The notes below the pieces were generated by a model that did no database searches, was not told where the DNA came from, and was given only the letters and a program-made list of their open reading frames with translations. A stretch of DNA of 64,000 bases, from contig NZ_CABVQC010000016.1 in NCBI RefSeq assembly GCF_902499175.1, positions 1-64,000 on the forward strand. Reading direction: 5' to 3'. This stretch comes from Burkholderia aenigmatica. GTDB taxonomy: Bacteria; Pseudomonadota; Gammaproteobacteria; Burkholderiales; Burkholderiaceae. Shown in pieces: positions 35,079 through 44,524 of this stretch (its first letter is position 1; the number at the start of each line of letters is the position of its first letter). Position numbers and translations under genes: made by a program.

Positions 35079-35805
35079 CGCGCGGCTCCCACAGCAGCGC
35101 GGCGATCAGCCCTGCGCAGGCGCCGGCCGCGACGTACCACGCGCCGGGTACGGCCAGGTGCGTGGCCGCTGCGACGACGAGGCTCACGAACCACGGGCGG
35201 CTCGCGCGCATCCCTTTCCACATCCCGCGCAGCAGCACCAGGAACACGGCCGTGAACGCCATGTCGAAGCCGTACTGCTCGACGTTGCCGATCGTCGGGC
35301 CGACCGCCGCGCCGAGCGTGGTCATCGAGATCCACGTCAGGTAGAGCCCCATGCAGATGCCCGCGTAATAGGGCACGCTGATGTGCGTGGCCGAGCGCGC
35401 CCGGGCGTCGGCGAGCGACATCGCCCAGCTTTCGTCGCACATGAAGAACAGCGCGAACAACGCGCGGCGGCGCGGCAGGCGGCGGATATACGGCTCGAAT
35501 GCGGCGCCCATCAGGATGTGGCGCGAATTCACGAGGAACGACATCGCGACGATCAGCGCGATGTGCGGCGGCGACGTCCACAGATGGATCGCCGCGAATT
35601 CGGAGCCGCCGCCGAAGTTCATGCCGGTCATCATCGGCACTTCGAACAGGCTCAGCCCTTTCTGCGCGGCCTGCGCGCCCAGCACGAGCGCGAACGGCAC
35701 GAAACCCAGCATGACGGGCAGCGCCGCGCGCAAACCGCGACCCATCTCGGCGATATAAGCGGGCTTGTCGCGAAGCCCTGACGACGTTGAAACGCTACTG
35801 CTCAT
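35071..35805 (-). CDS. azlC: AzlC branched-chain amino-acid exporter
   Basis: A 244-residue inner-membrane protein of the AzlC/YgaZ family. Typical segments are GLRAALPVMLGFVPFALVLG and MTGMNFGGGSEFAA. The ATG at 35805 has a strong GGAGGAG site. The frame continues far upstream, but that part is on the other side of the regulator promoter and not family-like. The operon is divergent from an Lrp-family gene, the same arrangement as the AzlB regulator with azlCD in Bacillus (established for that organism). Confidence 0.92.
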   Translation of the reverse strand: MSSSVSTSSGLRDKPAYIAEMGRGLRAALPVMLGFVPFALVLGAQAAQKGLSLFEVPMMTGMNFGGGSEFAAIHLWTSPPHIALIVAMSFLVNSRHILMGAAFEPYIRRLPRRRALFALFFMCDESWAMSLADARARSATHISVPYYAGICMGLYLTWISMTTLGAAVGPTIGNVEQYGFDMAFTAVFLVLLRGMWKGMRASRPWFVSLVVAAATHLAVPGAWYVAAGACAGLIAALLWEPRDA

Positions 35806-35923
35806 TACTCCTCCTTCGGGGGAGGAATTGTCTGCTTTTTTGACTCGAATCGGGTTGCGTTGTCGCCAGATTTTTCTCAGAATTTGGCATTGAACGCGTG
35901 ATACACGATTTTTTTGGAATTGA

Positions 35924-36388
35924 ATGCCAATGAAACTTGACGCCATCGATCGCCGGATCCTGAGCGCGCTCCAGCGCGACGGCCGCATGCAGAACGTGGA
36001 ACTCGCGCACGAGGTCGGGCTGTCGCCGTCGCCGTGCCTGCGGCGCGTGCGGCTCCTCGAGGAAGCCGGCGTGATCGAGAAATACGTGGCCGTGCTGAAT
36101 CCCGCGAAAGTCGGCAAGGGGCTGACGATCTTCACGCGTGTGTGGCTGAAGGGGCAGGACGCGGAATCGGTGAACCGCTTCGCCGAAGCTGTCCAGCAGA
36201 TGCCGGAAGTCGTCGAATGCCACCTGATGGCCGGCGATTGCGATTTCCTGCTGCGCGTCGTCGCGGCCGACATCGACGACTACCGGCGCTTCCAGATGGA
36301 ATACCTCACGCGCATTCCGGGCGTGCTGAGCGTGAAGACCGACATTCCGATGCAGAAGGTCAAGCTCACGTCGGCGCTGCCGACCTAG
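35924..36388 (+). CDS. Lrp/AsnC-family regulator divergent from azlCD
   Basis: A 154-residue regulator with an N-terminal HTH (about residues 6-60, LDAIDRRILSALQRDGRM) and a C-terminal RAM ligand-binding domain (about 70-150). The first ATG (35924) or the ATG at 35930 could start it. It is separated from azlC by 118 bp. It probably controls the exporter in response to amino acids (inference, as in AzlB of Bacillus). Confidence 0.93.
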   Translation: MPMKLDAIDRRILSALQRDGRMQNVELAHEVGLSPSPCLRRVRLLEEAGVIEKYVAVLNPAKVGKGLTIFTRVWLKGQDAESVNRFAEAVQQMPEVVECHLMAGDCDFLLRVVAADIDDYRRFQMEYLTRIPGVLSVKTDIPMQKVKLTSALPT

Positions 36389-36611
36389 CGTGACGCGGGG
36401 GCGCGGCTACGAGACGGACGGGTCGACGAGCGGTCACGGCTCGGTGACAATCGTCCGATAGACTGACGAATCACGCCGCTTCGAACCGGTCGCCGGTGTC
36501 GTCACGCGACGTTCGATGCGCAAGCAACTAACGGTCAATGCCGCCGCGATCGGGCGGGCGGCGCTGCGCGCCGGGTCATGTGCCGATGCGTTTCTTCTTG
36601 TCGGGCCATTC

Positions 36612-37181
36612 ATGCAGCCAATCAACAATCCGTGGAACTCGCTGGAAATCGTCAAGCTCGTGCTGGGCGTGCTGACGCCGTTGTCGGTCGCGTGTCTTGG
36701 CTGGCTCGTCGCGCGCCGGCTGAAGCGGCTCGAACTCGTGCAGTGGACCAACCAGCGATTGATCGAAAAGCGGCTCGCGCTGTACGACGCGGTCGCGCCG
36801 CAGCTCAATGCGCTGCTGTGCTTCTACACGTGGATCGGCTACTGGAAGGACATCTCGCCGGACGACGTGATCCGCGCGAAGCGCGACCTCGACCGCACGT
36901 TCCACATCTACCGCTACCTGTTCGACGACGACGTGTACGACGCGTATCACACGTACATCCACGCGCTGTTCGACATGCATACGGGCCCGGGCCGCGATGC
37001 GCGGATCCGCTCGCTGATCCAGGCGCCCGACGGCGATCGCAGCGTGCACGGCTCGTATGAGTGGAAACCGGCGTGGTCCGACCGTTTCGCGACCGCGAAT
37101 GTCGTGCCGAAGGACGACGTGTTGCTGCACTACACGCAGTTGATGGAGCAGCTGCGCGTGGCGCTGGGCGCGACGCGCTGA
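36612..37181 (+). CDS. Hypothetical membrane-anchored protein, 189 residues
   Basis: No family recognised. The start at 36612 (MQPINNPWNSLEIVKLVLG) is chosen because it leads straight into the only clear transmembrane helix (about residues 13-33); the longer frame upstream is Ala/Arg-rich and less convincing. The remainder is soluble, rich in aromatic and charged residues (FYTWIGYWKDISPDDVIRAK). It stands alone. Confidence 0.65.
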   Translation: MQPINNPWNSLEIVKLVLGVLTPLSVACLGWLVARRLKRLELVQWTNQRLIEKRLALYDAVAPQLNALLCFYTWIGYWKDISPDDVIRAKRDLDRTFHIYRYLFDDDVYDAYHTYIHALFDMHTGPGRDARIRSLIQAPDGDRSVHGSYEWKPAWSDRFATANVVPKDDVLLHYTQLMEQLRVALGATR

Positions 37182-37317
37182 GGGCAGCGCGGCGGCTGCG
37201 CATCGGTATCGAAATCCGCCACCCGGCGGTGCGGATCCCCACCCTCGCGCAAGAAGCAGGTGCTGCGCGCGGCTGCTGCTGACATGCTCGCGCCATCTCC
37301 ACTCGCGCGAGGTCCGT

Positions 37318-37998
37318 ATGGTTGTCGATACCGGCTGCCAGCCGCTCATGATCCGCTCGCCCGAAGCGGGCCGGCGGCGTTTCTTCTCCGTTGAATCTCA
37401 CGATCCGCATCACATGCCGTTGCCGGCCGAGCCGGAGATCGGCGACATCGTGTTCATCCGCGTGACCGTGCGGCCGTTTCTCGAAGTGGCGAGCGCGACG
37501 CGCTCGTGGACGAATCACGTCGGGATCGTGGTCGGCGAGCGCGGCGGCGAGCCGCTGATCGCGGAGAGTACGTTTCCGCTCTCGCGCGTCACGACGATGT
37601 CGCGGTTTCTTGCGCGCTCCGATCGCGGCGCGTGCGTGATCGCGCGGCTGAAGCAGCCACTCGATGACGCGCAGCGGCGCCGGCTCGTGGAGGCTGCGAT
37701 GCGCCGGATCGGCGTGGTCTACGACACGGGGTTCAATCTCGCGTCGCGCCGGCAGTTCTGCTCGCGGTTCGTGCGCGAAGTCGTGCGCGATGCGACGCGG
37801 ATCGCGCTCGGCGACGTCGAGACCTTCGACATGCTGCTGCGCCGGAATCCCGATCATCCGCTCGGCTTCTGGAAGATCTGGTATTTCGGCCGGATTCCGT
37901 GGCGCCGCCGCACGGTGACGCCGGCGAGTTTGCTCGATAGCGGGGCGTTGCGGGTGGTGGTGGATACGCGCGAGCCGGCTACCGATCGCGGCGACTGA
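37318..37998 (+). CDS. YiiX/YebB-like NlpC/P60 (permuted papain-fold) hydrolase
   Basis: A 226-residue protein of the YiiX/YebB group, which has a circularly permuted papain-like fold. The catalytic residues are visible: His67 in NHVGIV and Cys148 in RRQFCSRFV, in the order His then Cys that marks the permuted family. No signal peptide or membrane anchor is clear. Relatives cleave peptide or acyl-amide bonds; the substrate is not known. GAGG precedes the chosen ATG; a later ATG (37414) would give a shorter protein. Confidence 0.8.
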   Translation: MVVDTGCQPLMIRSPEAGRRRFFSVESHDPHHMPLPAEPEIGDIVFIRVTVRPFLEVASATRSWTNHVGIVVGERGGEPLIAESTFPLSRVTTMSRFLARSDRGACVIARLKQPLDDAQRRRLVEAAMRRIGVVYDTGFNLASRRQFCSRFVREVVRDATRIALGDVETFDMLLRRNPDHPLGFWKIWYFGRIPWRRRTVTPASLLDSGALRVVVDTREPATDRGD

Positions 37999-38060
37999 TG
38001 ACCGCGTGTGTCACCGGGCCGCGCGAGGTTTCATGCGTGACGAGCAGGTGATGCGTGTCC

Positions 38061-38693
38061 TCAGTTGCGCCCCGCCACCGCCAGCCGCGCCGCCAGCCCC
38101 ACGAACACCGAGCCGAGCAGGTACTGCGGCAGCTTCGACGGGCGGCGTCGCGCGCCGATCCGCTGGCTCAGCCGGCTCGCGGACAGAATGATCGCGCCGT
38201 TCACGACGAGCCCGATCAGGTTGAGCACTGTCGCGAGCACGAGAATCTGCACGGCGATCGAACCGTGTTCGGGCCGCACGAACTGCGGAAACAGCGCGAG
38301 CACGAACAGCGCCATCTTCGGGTTCAGCAGGTTCGTCGTCAGCCCCTGGCGGAAGATCGTCGCGGTCGAGTGGCGACTCTGCGAGGCGACAGGCGACCGC
38401 GCGGTCGCATCCGAACGGAACGTCTTCCACGCGAGATACAGCAGATAGGCGGCACCCGCGAAGCGCACGGCGTCATACGCGAGCGGCACCGCGACGAAGA
38501 GCTGCGACAGCCCGAGCGCGGCCGCCAGCGCGTGACAGTAAGTGCCGGCCTGGATGCCTGCGAGTGTTGCGAAGCCGGCGCGCCGTCCCTGGCTCACGCT
38601 GCGGGACGCGATCAGCAGCATGTCGGGGCCAGGCGTGGCGGTCAGTGCAAGACACGCGCCGGAGAACAGCGCGAGCGTGGAGAGATCGATCAT
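38061..38693 (-). CDS. LysE/RhtB-family amino-acid exporter
   Basis: A 210-residue inner-membrane protein with about six helices. LysE patterns are TPGPDMLLIASRSVSQGRRAG and LTTNLLNPKMALFVLALFPQ. The start at 38693 (MIDLSTLALFSGAC) is the family start and has AAAGGG upstream. Exports amino acids or related metabolites such as homoserine lactone; the substrate is not predictable. Single gene. Confidence 0.93.
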   Translation of the reverse strand: MIDLSTLALFSGACLALTATPGPDMLLIASRSVSQGRRAGFATLAGIQAGTYCHALAAALGLSQLFVAVPLAYDAVRFAGAAYLLYLAWKTFRSDATARSPVASQSRHSTATIFRQGLTTNLLNPKMALFVLALFPQFVRPEHGSIAVQILVLATVLNLIGLVVNGAIILSASRLSQRIGARRRPSKLPQYLLGSVFVGLAARLAVAGRN

Positions 38694-38902
38694 GGGGGGC
38701 CCTTTGTGGATGCAGCGCAAAAGGGATGCCAGTTTAAGAGCGGGCGTGAAGCAGGTCAATCGAACGAGCGGACGACCATTTATTGGGCCGTCGAGGCCGA
38801 TCGCCAACACGCGTGCGCTGCCTTTGGCACGCGGCGAGTGCCCGGTGCCGGATCTACGGCATACGCTGATGCAGCGCCTTGCTTGGGCGATCGCCGCCCC
38901 GC

Positions 38903-39772
38903 TCAAGGCTTGCGGCAGGCCACCTGATAGTCGATCACGGTGTTCTCCGCCGGCTTGTCCGGCTCGCCGCCGGCCGTCGTTACGCCGAGCACGCCGGCCG
39001 TGCTCCGGTAGCGCAGCGCGCAATATCCCATGCCGGTGCCCGAACACGCTTCGGCTTCGATGATGCCGTGCCGGGCGAGCGTCGCCGCGCCATCCGCCGG
39101 GTCCGGTTTCTCGCGCGGGCGCAGCGGTTGCCAGCCGTGCGCGATCAGGATCCGGCGTGCCGTGTCGAGCGGCTTGCCGTACACGTTGGGCACGACGGCG
39201 CGGCCTTGGCAGTAAGTGCTTTCAGCCGCTACCCGGGTCAGGCGCAGGCCGCCGTTCTCTTCGTGCAGTTCGCCGACGGGCGGCGCGGGGCCGTCGCCGC
39301 CCCAGATCAGCAACGCGCCGCTTTCCAGCCGATCGGCCGTACCGAGTTGCCAGCCGACCTTGCGCGCCGTGTAGCCGAGCGCGACGAGCGTCGTGCCGTC
39401 GAACACGCCGAGGTTGGCGTGACGCGCGAAACAGATCGCGCTCGTGCCGGCACCGAATCCGCTCGCGAACGTGACGACCGTGTAGCGGCCGAGCGGCGCC
39501 TCGGACGTCACGATCCAGCCGCGCGTCGCGACTTCGCGGCCGGCCGTGGTGGTCGTCTTCGCGCGATATTGCGTGCAGAACGGGTCGAGCGAGCCGTTCT
39601 CCGGTGAGTGCGGCAGCACGCCGAGCGGCACCAGCGACGCACCGGCGAGATCGGAGGCCGTCCGCAGCGGATCGGCCGATGCCGTGCCGCCGAGCGCGGT
39701 ACACGCAACGGCCGCGATCGAAACGATCGACGCAAGACGGCGGGCAAACGGCAAGGCAACGAAACGGGACAC
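38903..39772 (-). CDS. Secreted protein with a PASTA-like segment
   Basis: A 289-residue exported protein if started at the GTG at 39772 (signal peptide SRFVALPFARRLASIVSIAA, cleavage after ASA). A longer frame from 39835 adds 21 residues in front of the signal. The mature part is beta-rich; near residue 190 is VPNVYGKPLDTARRILIAHG, which matches the VPNV(V/I)Gx...A...L...G pattern of a PASTA domain. Six or more Cys residues suggest disulfide bonds. Function unknown. Confidence 0.75.
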   Translation of the reverse strand: MSRFVALPFARRLASIVSIAAVACTALGGTASADPLRTASDLAGASLVPLGVLPHSPENGSLDPFCTQYRAKTTTTAGREVATRGWIVTSEAPLGRYTVVTFASGFGAGTSAICFARHANLGVFDGTTLVALGYTARKVGWQLGTADRLESGALLIWGGDGPAPPVGELHEENGGLRLTRVAAESTYCQGRAVVPNVYGKPLDTARRILIAHGWQPLRPREKPDPADGAATLARHGIIEAEACSGTGMGYCALRYRSTAGVLGVTTAGGEPDKPAENTVIDYQVACRKP

Positions 39773-39894
39773 GCTGGCGGTCTCCGGGGAAAGAGGGACG
39801 GGCGCGATGATCGCGGGTTTTCGGACGCGTGTCACGGCCGTGTGTCACGGCCGCGCGCGCGGGCCGGCGGCACGCGGTGTGCCACCCGGCGAAG

Positions 39895-40407
39895 TCAGTG
39901 CGTCGATCCGTCCGGATGCAGCACTTTCTCGAAGAGCGCTTGCGCGCGTTCGGCCGACATCCCGTTGTGGAAGTCGAGCGACAGCGGATGATCGGTCGTA
40001 TCGAGTTCGACGAGCGGCCGCTGGCCATCCAATTGCGGATGCGTGCGCGACTTCAGGCCGTCGAGCGGCGGATAGCCGGGCAGGCGATTCGCGAGCCAGC
40101 TGAAGTACGGGCCGCTTGCGTTGCCGGCTTCCTGATTCTCCAGGTAGTCGTCGAAACTGCGCTCGCTGAGCGAGACCCAGAGCCCCCACAGAAACGGTTC
40201 GTCAGCGCCGATGATGGGCACCTCGAGGCACGCGCGCACGAAGAAGTACTGGTGGTCGACGACGCACAGGTCTTCGTCCCACGTCGCCCGCGCCGCGCGT
40301 TCCGGTTCGGGAATGTCCAGCAGGTAGTCCGGGAACTGGAATCCGACGCTCGGCTCACCCTCATGCCATTCGTCGCATTGCGCACATTGAAACCGGAACG
40401 TCGTCAT
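39895..40407 (-). CDS. DUF2199-family protein
   Basis: A 170-residue protein of DUF2199. It begins with a CxxC pair (QCAQCDEWHEG, Cys8 and Cys11), probably a small metal site, then DYLLDIPEPERAARATWDED and WGLWVSLSERSFDDYL, which are the conserved family blocks. The function is not known. Single gene. Confidence 0.88.
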   Translation of the reverse strand: MTTFRFQCAQCDEWHEGEPSVGFQFPDYLLDIPEPERAARATWDEDLCVVDHQYFFVRACLEVPIIGADEPFLWGLWVSLSERSFDDYLENQEAGNASGPYFSWLANRLPGYPPLDGLKSRTHPQLDGQRPLVELDTTDHPLSLDFHNGMSAERAQALFEKVLHPDGSTH

Positions 40408-40588
40408 GTGTGGCCTCGCTTGAGCGATAGGGGCGAACGGGCGCGCGATCGCTGGATGCTACGCCGATGCAAGTCGCCGGGGCCGCTGCGGCGTATCGCG
40501 CGCCGCTTCGCGGTTGCATTGATGGTCGGCGCAAACGCAGGCCGCCCCGGCGTGTCTGCCGGTGGCGTGCCTGCATGTCACGGGCGAT

Positions 40589-40921
40589 TCAGCCCTTCGC
40601 GACGACGTCGATTCGCAGCGCTTCGCCGCCTGCGACGATCGCCAGCAGGCGATCGACGTTCGGATGCGCGCCCGGGCGGTTGCGTGCATCGGCCGTATGT
40701 TCGGCGAACACCGCGAGGCCGTGCTCGGCGGCTTTCGCGTCGAGCGTGCCGAATGCCTGCTTCAGGTAGTGGTACACCGCGAGCGAGCCTTGCTTGCCCG
40801 GCTGGTTCTCGATGGTCGCGACCACGTCGCCGTTCGCGCCGACGAGATCGATGCGTGCGACGCCGTCGATGGCCGGCAATTGCGCGAGGTTGTCCTTGAA
40901 TACTGGGGTCGGTTGAATCAC
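40589..40921 (-). CDS. DUF2322-family protein
   Basis: A 110-residue protein of DUF2322, read from a GTG start (VIQPTPVFKDNLAQLPAIDG). A GGAG site 8 bases upstream favours this GTG over one nine bases before it. The frame runs much further upstream but that part is Arg/His-rich and not family-like. Conserved blocks are VFKDNLAQLP and NRPGAHPNVDRLL. Function unknown. Confidence 0.8.
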   Translation of the reverse strand: MIQPTPVFKDNLAQLPAIDGVARIDLVGANGDVVATIENQPGKQGSLAVYHYLKQAFGTLDAKAAEHGLAVFAEHTADARNRPGAHPNVDRLLAIVAGGEALRIDVVAKG

Positions 40922-40974
40922 TGAAAACACTCCGTCGGTTCGGTCATGGGCCAATGAGCATGGCCGGCCGTATC

Positions 40975-41685
40975 TTATCCGATCGGCCTCTGCGCACCGG
41001 CCGGCACGCCCGCCTCGCGCGAGCGCTCGATGTCGGGGCTGCGATACGCGCGCTCGGGAATCTCGGCGAGCCGCGATGCGTGCACCTGATGCGGCGTGAG
41101 TCCGTAGAACTTCTGGAAACTCATGATCAGCGGCGACCACTTGTCGGGATCGATGCGGTCCGCATGACCGTCCATCAGCAGGTCGGGATGCACGTGCACG
41201 CGCTGGATGCGCAGCTCGAACACGCGGATGCTGCCGCGCACGTCGGGCGCTTCTTCACCGATCCCGTGCGTGGCCGCGACGACCGCTTCCATGTGCACCG
41301 GGCATTCGAGCGCACGCGGCGGCGCGACGGTTTGCGAGGCCGCTTCGGTGAGCCCGGCCGTGCCGAACTTGTCGGGTTCGTACACGTAGCCCCTTGTGAG
41401 CTTCCTTTCGGGTACCGGATACGTGCCGGTCGTGCGCGCGATCCGGTCGACCGCGTGCGCCTGCGCCGACGACGGCAGGTTCAGCACGCATTCGCCGGTG
41501 CGCAGCAGGTTGCGCGTGGTCTGCGAACCGGCGCCGATGCCGATCACACCGCGCCAGCCGAGCCAGAACGCGGACGAGATCGGTGCGAGATTGGCGGTGC
41601 CGTCCTCGTTCAGTGTGCTGACCAGCACGACGGGCGTGCCGAAATAGAGGATGTTCGGTTCGGTGACGCGATGCGGAGCGTTCAT
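40975..41685 (-). CDS. Flavin reductase-like FMN-binding protein
   Basis: A 236-residue protein of the flavin reductase (split-barrel) family. The FMN-binding segment is FGTPVVLVSTLNEDGTANLA (about residues 15-34), followed by NLLRTGECVLNLPSS and RALECPVHMEAVV. Such proteins supply reduced flavin to monooxygenases or act on flavins directly; no monooxygenase is adjacent. The C-terminal 60 residues are an extension seen in one subgroup of the family. Confidence 0.9.
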   Translation of the reverse strand: MNAPHRVTEPNILYFGTPVVLVSTLNEDGTANLAPISSAFWLGWRGVIGIGAGSQTTRNLLRTGECVLNLPSSAQAHAVDRIARTTGTYPVPERKLTRGYVYEPDKFGTAGLTEAASQTVAPPRALECPVHMEAVVAATHGIGEEAPDVRGSIRVFELRIQRVHVHPDLLMDGHADRIDPDKWSPLIMSFQKFYGLTPHQVHASRLAEIPERAYRSPDIERSREAGVPAGAQRPIG

Positions 41686-41913
41686 GTCGGCGCCTTCGTC
41701 GAGGGATCAGTCCGCATGCTGATCCTGTCGCGGCGGCGCGGCGCTCCGAATCTTGTCGTGTCATTCCGGAAGGGGCGTGAAGGCCGCGTGTGCGCCGGCC
41801 CGAACCCGCCGGCATCGCGCGCGCTTTTCCGCTACAGTGGGAGATTGCAGGCCGCGTCCGCCGCACCGCACGGGCGCGCGCGGTCCTGTTCCGCCAACGC
41901 ACACGAGGGCCTG

Positions 41914-42240
41914 ATGGATACCGAGCAACGCTACACCGCCAACGCGCCGACGCGCGCGGAAGTCGACGCACTGGGCGGCGCAACCGTCATCGAATTCGGC
42001 GCGAACTGGTGCGGGATCTGCGCGGGCGCGCAGCCGGCGATCGTGGCGTCGTTCTCCGTGCATCCCGCCGTGCGCCACCTGAAGATCGAGGATGGCCCGG
42101 GCCGCCCGCTCGGCCGCTCGTTCGGCGTGAAGCTGTGGCCGACGCTGGTGTTCCTGCGCGACGGTGTCGAAGTCGCGCGCGTCGTGCGCCCGGCCGACGC
42201 AAAGCAGATCGAAGCCGACGGCTTCGCCGCGCTGGCCTGA
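41914..42240 (+). CDS. Thioredoxin-like protein
   Basis: A 108-residue single-domain thioredoxin with active site WCGIC (Cys33, Cys36) and the cis-proline in LWPTLVFLRDG. The CGIC pair is unusual, most thioredoxins having CGPC; loss of the proline usually raises the redox potential (established for variants). The gene begins after GAGGG and ends ten bases before the YjbQ-type gene. Confidence 0.9.
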   Translation: MDTEQRYTANAPTRAEVDALGGATVIEFGANWCGICAGAQPAIVASFSVHPAVRHLKIEDGPGRPLGRSFGVKLWPTLVFLRDGVEVARVVRPADAKQIEADGFAALA

Positions 42241-42250
42241 GGTCACGGCG

Positions 42251-42670
42251 ATGCAACAGGCGATCACGCACATCGGCATCGACACGCACGGCAGCGGCCT
42301 CGTTGAGTTCACGTCGCAGGTGCGTGCGTTCGTCGACCAGCAGGCCATCAGTACGGGCCTGCTCACCGTGTTCTGCCGTCATACGTCGGCGTCGCTGCTG
42401 ATCCAGGAGAATGCGGATCCGTCGGTGCAGCGCGATCTCGAACGCTACTTCGCGACGCTCGCGCCCGAGGACGCCACGCGCTACGAGCACGACACCGAAG
42501 GCACCGACGACATGCCGGCGCACCTGCGCACGGCGCTCACGCAGGTGCAGCTGTCGATCCCGGTCGAGCACGGGCGCATGGTGCTCGGCACGTGGCAGGG
42601 GATTTACCTGTTCGAACATCGCCGCGCGCCGCACCGGCGCGATATCGTGCTGCATCTGATCGGCGAGTAA
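42251..42670 (+). CDS. YjbQ/UPF0047-family protein
   Basis: A 139-residue protein of the YjbQ family, with motifs HTSASLLIQENADPSVQRDL and HGRMVLGTWQGIYLFEHR. Conserved His and Glu residues bind a metal; E. coli YjbQ has thiamin-phosphate-synthase side activity, but the cellular role is unsettled. The ATG lies ten bases after the thioredoxin stop, so the two are co-transcribed. Confidence 0.93.
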   Translation: MQQAITHIGIDTHGSGLVEFTSQVRAFVDQQAISTGLLTVFCRHTSASLLIQENADPSVQRDLERYFATLAPEDATRYEHDTEGTDDMPAHLRTALTQVQLSIPVEHGRMVLGTWQGIYLFEHRRAPHRRDIVLHLIGE

Positions 42671-42703
42671 GCGGGCGCACGCGGCGCATCGCCGGGCGCC
42701 GGC

Positions 42704-44524
42704 TCAGGCGAGCAGCTTCTCGACGAGCGCGCCGAGTTCGCGCAGGTGGACGGGCTTCGGCAGGAATGCGTCGAATACCTGCTGGTTCTCGCGCAACGCG
42801 GCCGATTCATACGCACTGACGCCGAGAATCGCCGGATGCCGGCCGTCGTCATCGGGTACCGCGACCGCACGCATGCGCCGCGCGACCTCGAAGCCGCTCA
42901 AGTCCGGCAGTTCGAGATCGAGCACGACGATGTCGTAGCGGCTTGCACCGAAGCACGCGACGCCTTCCTGCCCGGTGCCGCACAGATCGGCGTCGATGCC
43001 GAGCGCCGACAGCATCGCGCCGAGCGTTTCGCGTGCGTTGTCGTCGTCGTCGACCACCAGCGCGCGCCGGTCGCGGTGCGCGGCCGCGTGCGGCAGCGCG
43101 GGTGCGTCGCCGGCCGCGTTGCCGGCGGTGTCGCTGCCGGGCACTTCGGCCGGCAGCGTCACGACGAACTCGCTGCCTTCGCCCACCGTGCTGCGTACGT
43201 CCACATGTCCGCGCAGCGTCGTCACGATTTCGCGCACGACGGCGAGCCCCATGCCGATCCCGTCCACATGCAGCCCGACCGCGTCGTTCGCGCGATAGAA
43301 CGGCTCGAAGATCTTCGACAGGTGCTGTTTCGCGATGCCGGCGCCCGTGTCGCGCACGGCGATCTTCAACTGCTGGCCGGCCGGCGCGTCGGCGAGCGTG
43401 ATCGACACGTCGATCGATCCGCCGAGCGTGTACTTGACCGAGTTCTCGATCAGGTTCGACAGTACCTGGCGCAGCAGCTTGCGATCGGAACGGATCGCGA
43501 GGTCGTGCGGCTCGACTTGCTGCACGATCGCGATCCGCTTGGCCGCGATCTTCTCGCGCAGCGGGTCGAGCACCTCGGCGAGCAGCGACGCGATGCCGAC
43601 GGTTTCCCGTTCGGCGAGGCGCTTCGTCGAGCGCAGCTTGATGTAGTCGGTCAGGTCCTTGACGAGCGCTTCGAGCGACGACGCGGAATTCTGCAGCCGC
43701 CGGATCGTCTTCAGGTTCGCGTCCGATTGCGGGCGGGCGAGCAGGATCTCGATGGATCCGCAGATCGCCTGCAGCGGCGTGCGCAACTCATGGCTGACCA
43801 TCCCGAGGAACGCGTTTTTCGCCTCGATCATTTCGAACGCGCGGTCGGACGCCTTGCGTTCGGCGTCGAGCGCCGCGTCCTGCCGTTCAAGCAGGTCGTC
43901 GCGCGTGCGCATCGTATAGAACAGCAGCAGGAACAGCGCGCACAGGATCACGCCGAGCACGATGCCGAGGATCAGGATCGCGCGCTGCTTTTCCTTCAGC
44001 TGATGGAACGTGAAGTCGCGCTGCGCCATCTCGATCGCGCGGAAATAGTTCGCGAGGCCGTTGACCTTCGGCCAGTACGCATTGACTTCGTCGAGCACCT
44101 GCTGCGCGTGCTTCGGCGAGTCGCGCAGCAACGGCACATCGCGCTTCAGGCGCGTCATGAATTCGCCGAGCGTGTCGATCTCGTTGCGCGCGCGCGGGAT
44201 CCGCAGCCAGTATTCGGACACTTCCGACGGCCGCTGCAGAAAGCCGAACGACACCGACAGGCTGTCGAGCTGCATCTGCACGTGATCGAAGTCGTCGTCC
44301 GCGCGCGTCGCGTAGAGGATCAGTTGCCGGTCGAACCGCGTATAGACGTTCCGGTATTGCGCGGCGGTCCAGAACACGCCTTCGCGCGGCCCTTCGAGCA
44401 CGCCCTCGTTGACCGAGGTGGCGAGGAGGTCCCACAGCAGGAACGCCCACGCGGCGAACCCCATGATCCACAGCGAGCCGAGGACCAGGATGATTTTTCT
44501 ATTTTTCCATCGCCGGCGTTTCAT
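42704..44524 (-). CDS. Hybrid sensor histidine kinase
   Basis: A 606-residue inner-membrane kinase: helix 1 (about residues 11-31), a periplasmic helical sensor domain (about 32-182), helix 2 (about 183-204), HisKA with SHELRTP (His245), HATPase with DTGAGI and GIGMGLAVV, and a C-terminal receiver starting ALVVDDDDNARE with acceptor Asp in VVLDLELPD. There is no HPt domain. Its ATG overlaps the stop of the upstream oxidoreductase-fold gene (44521-44524). The first gene of the operon is a receiver-HTH protein that is the likely partner (inference). Confidence 0.92.
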   Translation of the reverse strand: MKRRRWKNRKIILVLGSLWIMGFAAWAFLLWDLLATSVNEGVLEGPREGVFWTAAQYRNVYTRFDRQLILYATRADDDFDHVQMQLDSLSVSFGFLQRPSEVSEYWLRIPRARNEIDTLGEFMTRLKRDVPLLRDSPKHAQQVLDEVNAYWPKVNGLANYFRAIEMAQRDFTFHQLKEKQRAILILGIVLGVILCALFLLLFYTMRTRDDLLERQDAALDAERKASDRAFEMIEAKNAFLGMVSHELRTPLQAICGSIEILLARPQSDANLKTIRRLQNSASSLEALVKDLTDYIKLRSTKRLAERETVGIASLLAEVLDPLREKIAAKRIAIVQQVEPHDLAIRSDRKLLRQVLSNLIENSVKYTLGGSIDVSITLADAPAGQQLKIAVRDTGAGIAKQHLSKIFEPFYRANDAVGLHVDGIGMGLAVVREIVTTLRGHVDVRSTVGEGSEFVVTLPAEVPGSDTAGNAAGDAPALPHAAAHRDRRALVVDDDDNARETLGAMLSALGIDADLCGTGQEGVACFGASRYDIVVLDLELPDLSGFEVARRMRAVAVPDDDGRHPAILGVSAYESAALRENQQVFDAFLPKPVHLRELGALVEKLLA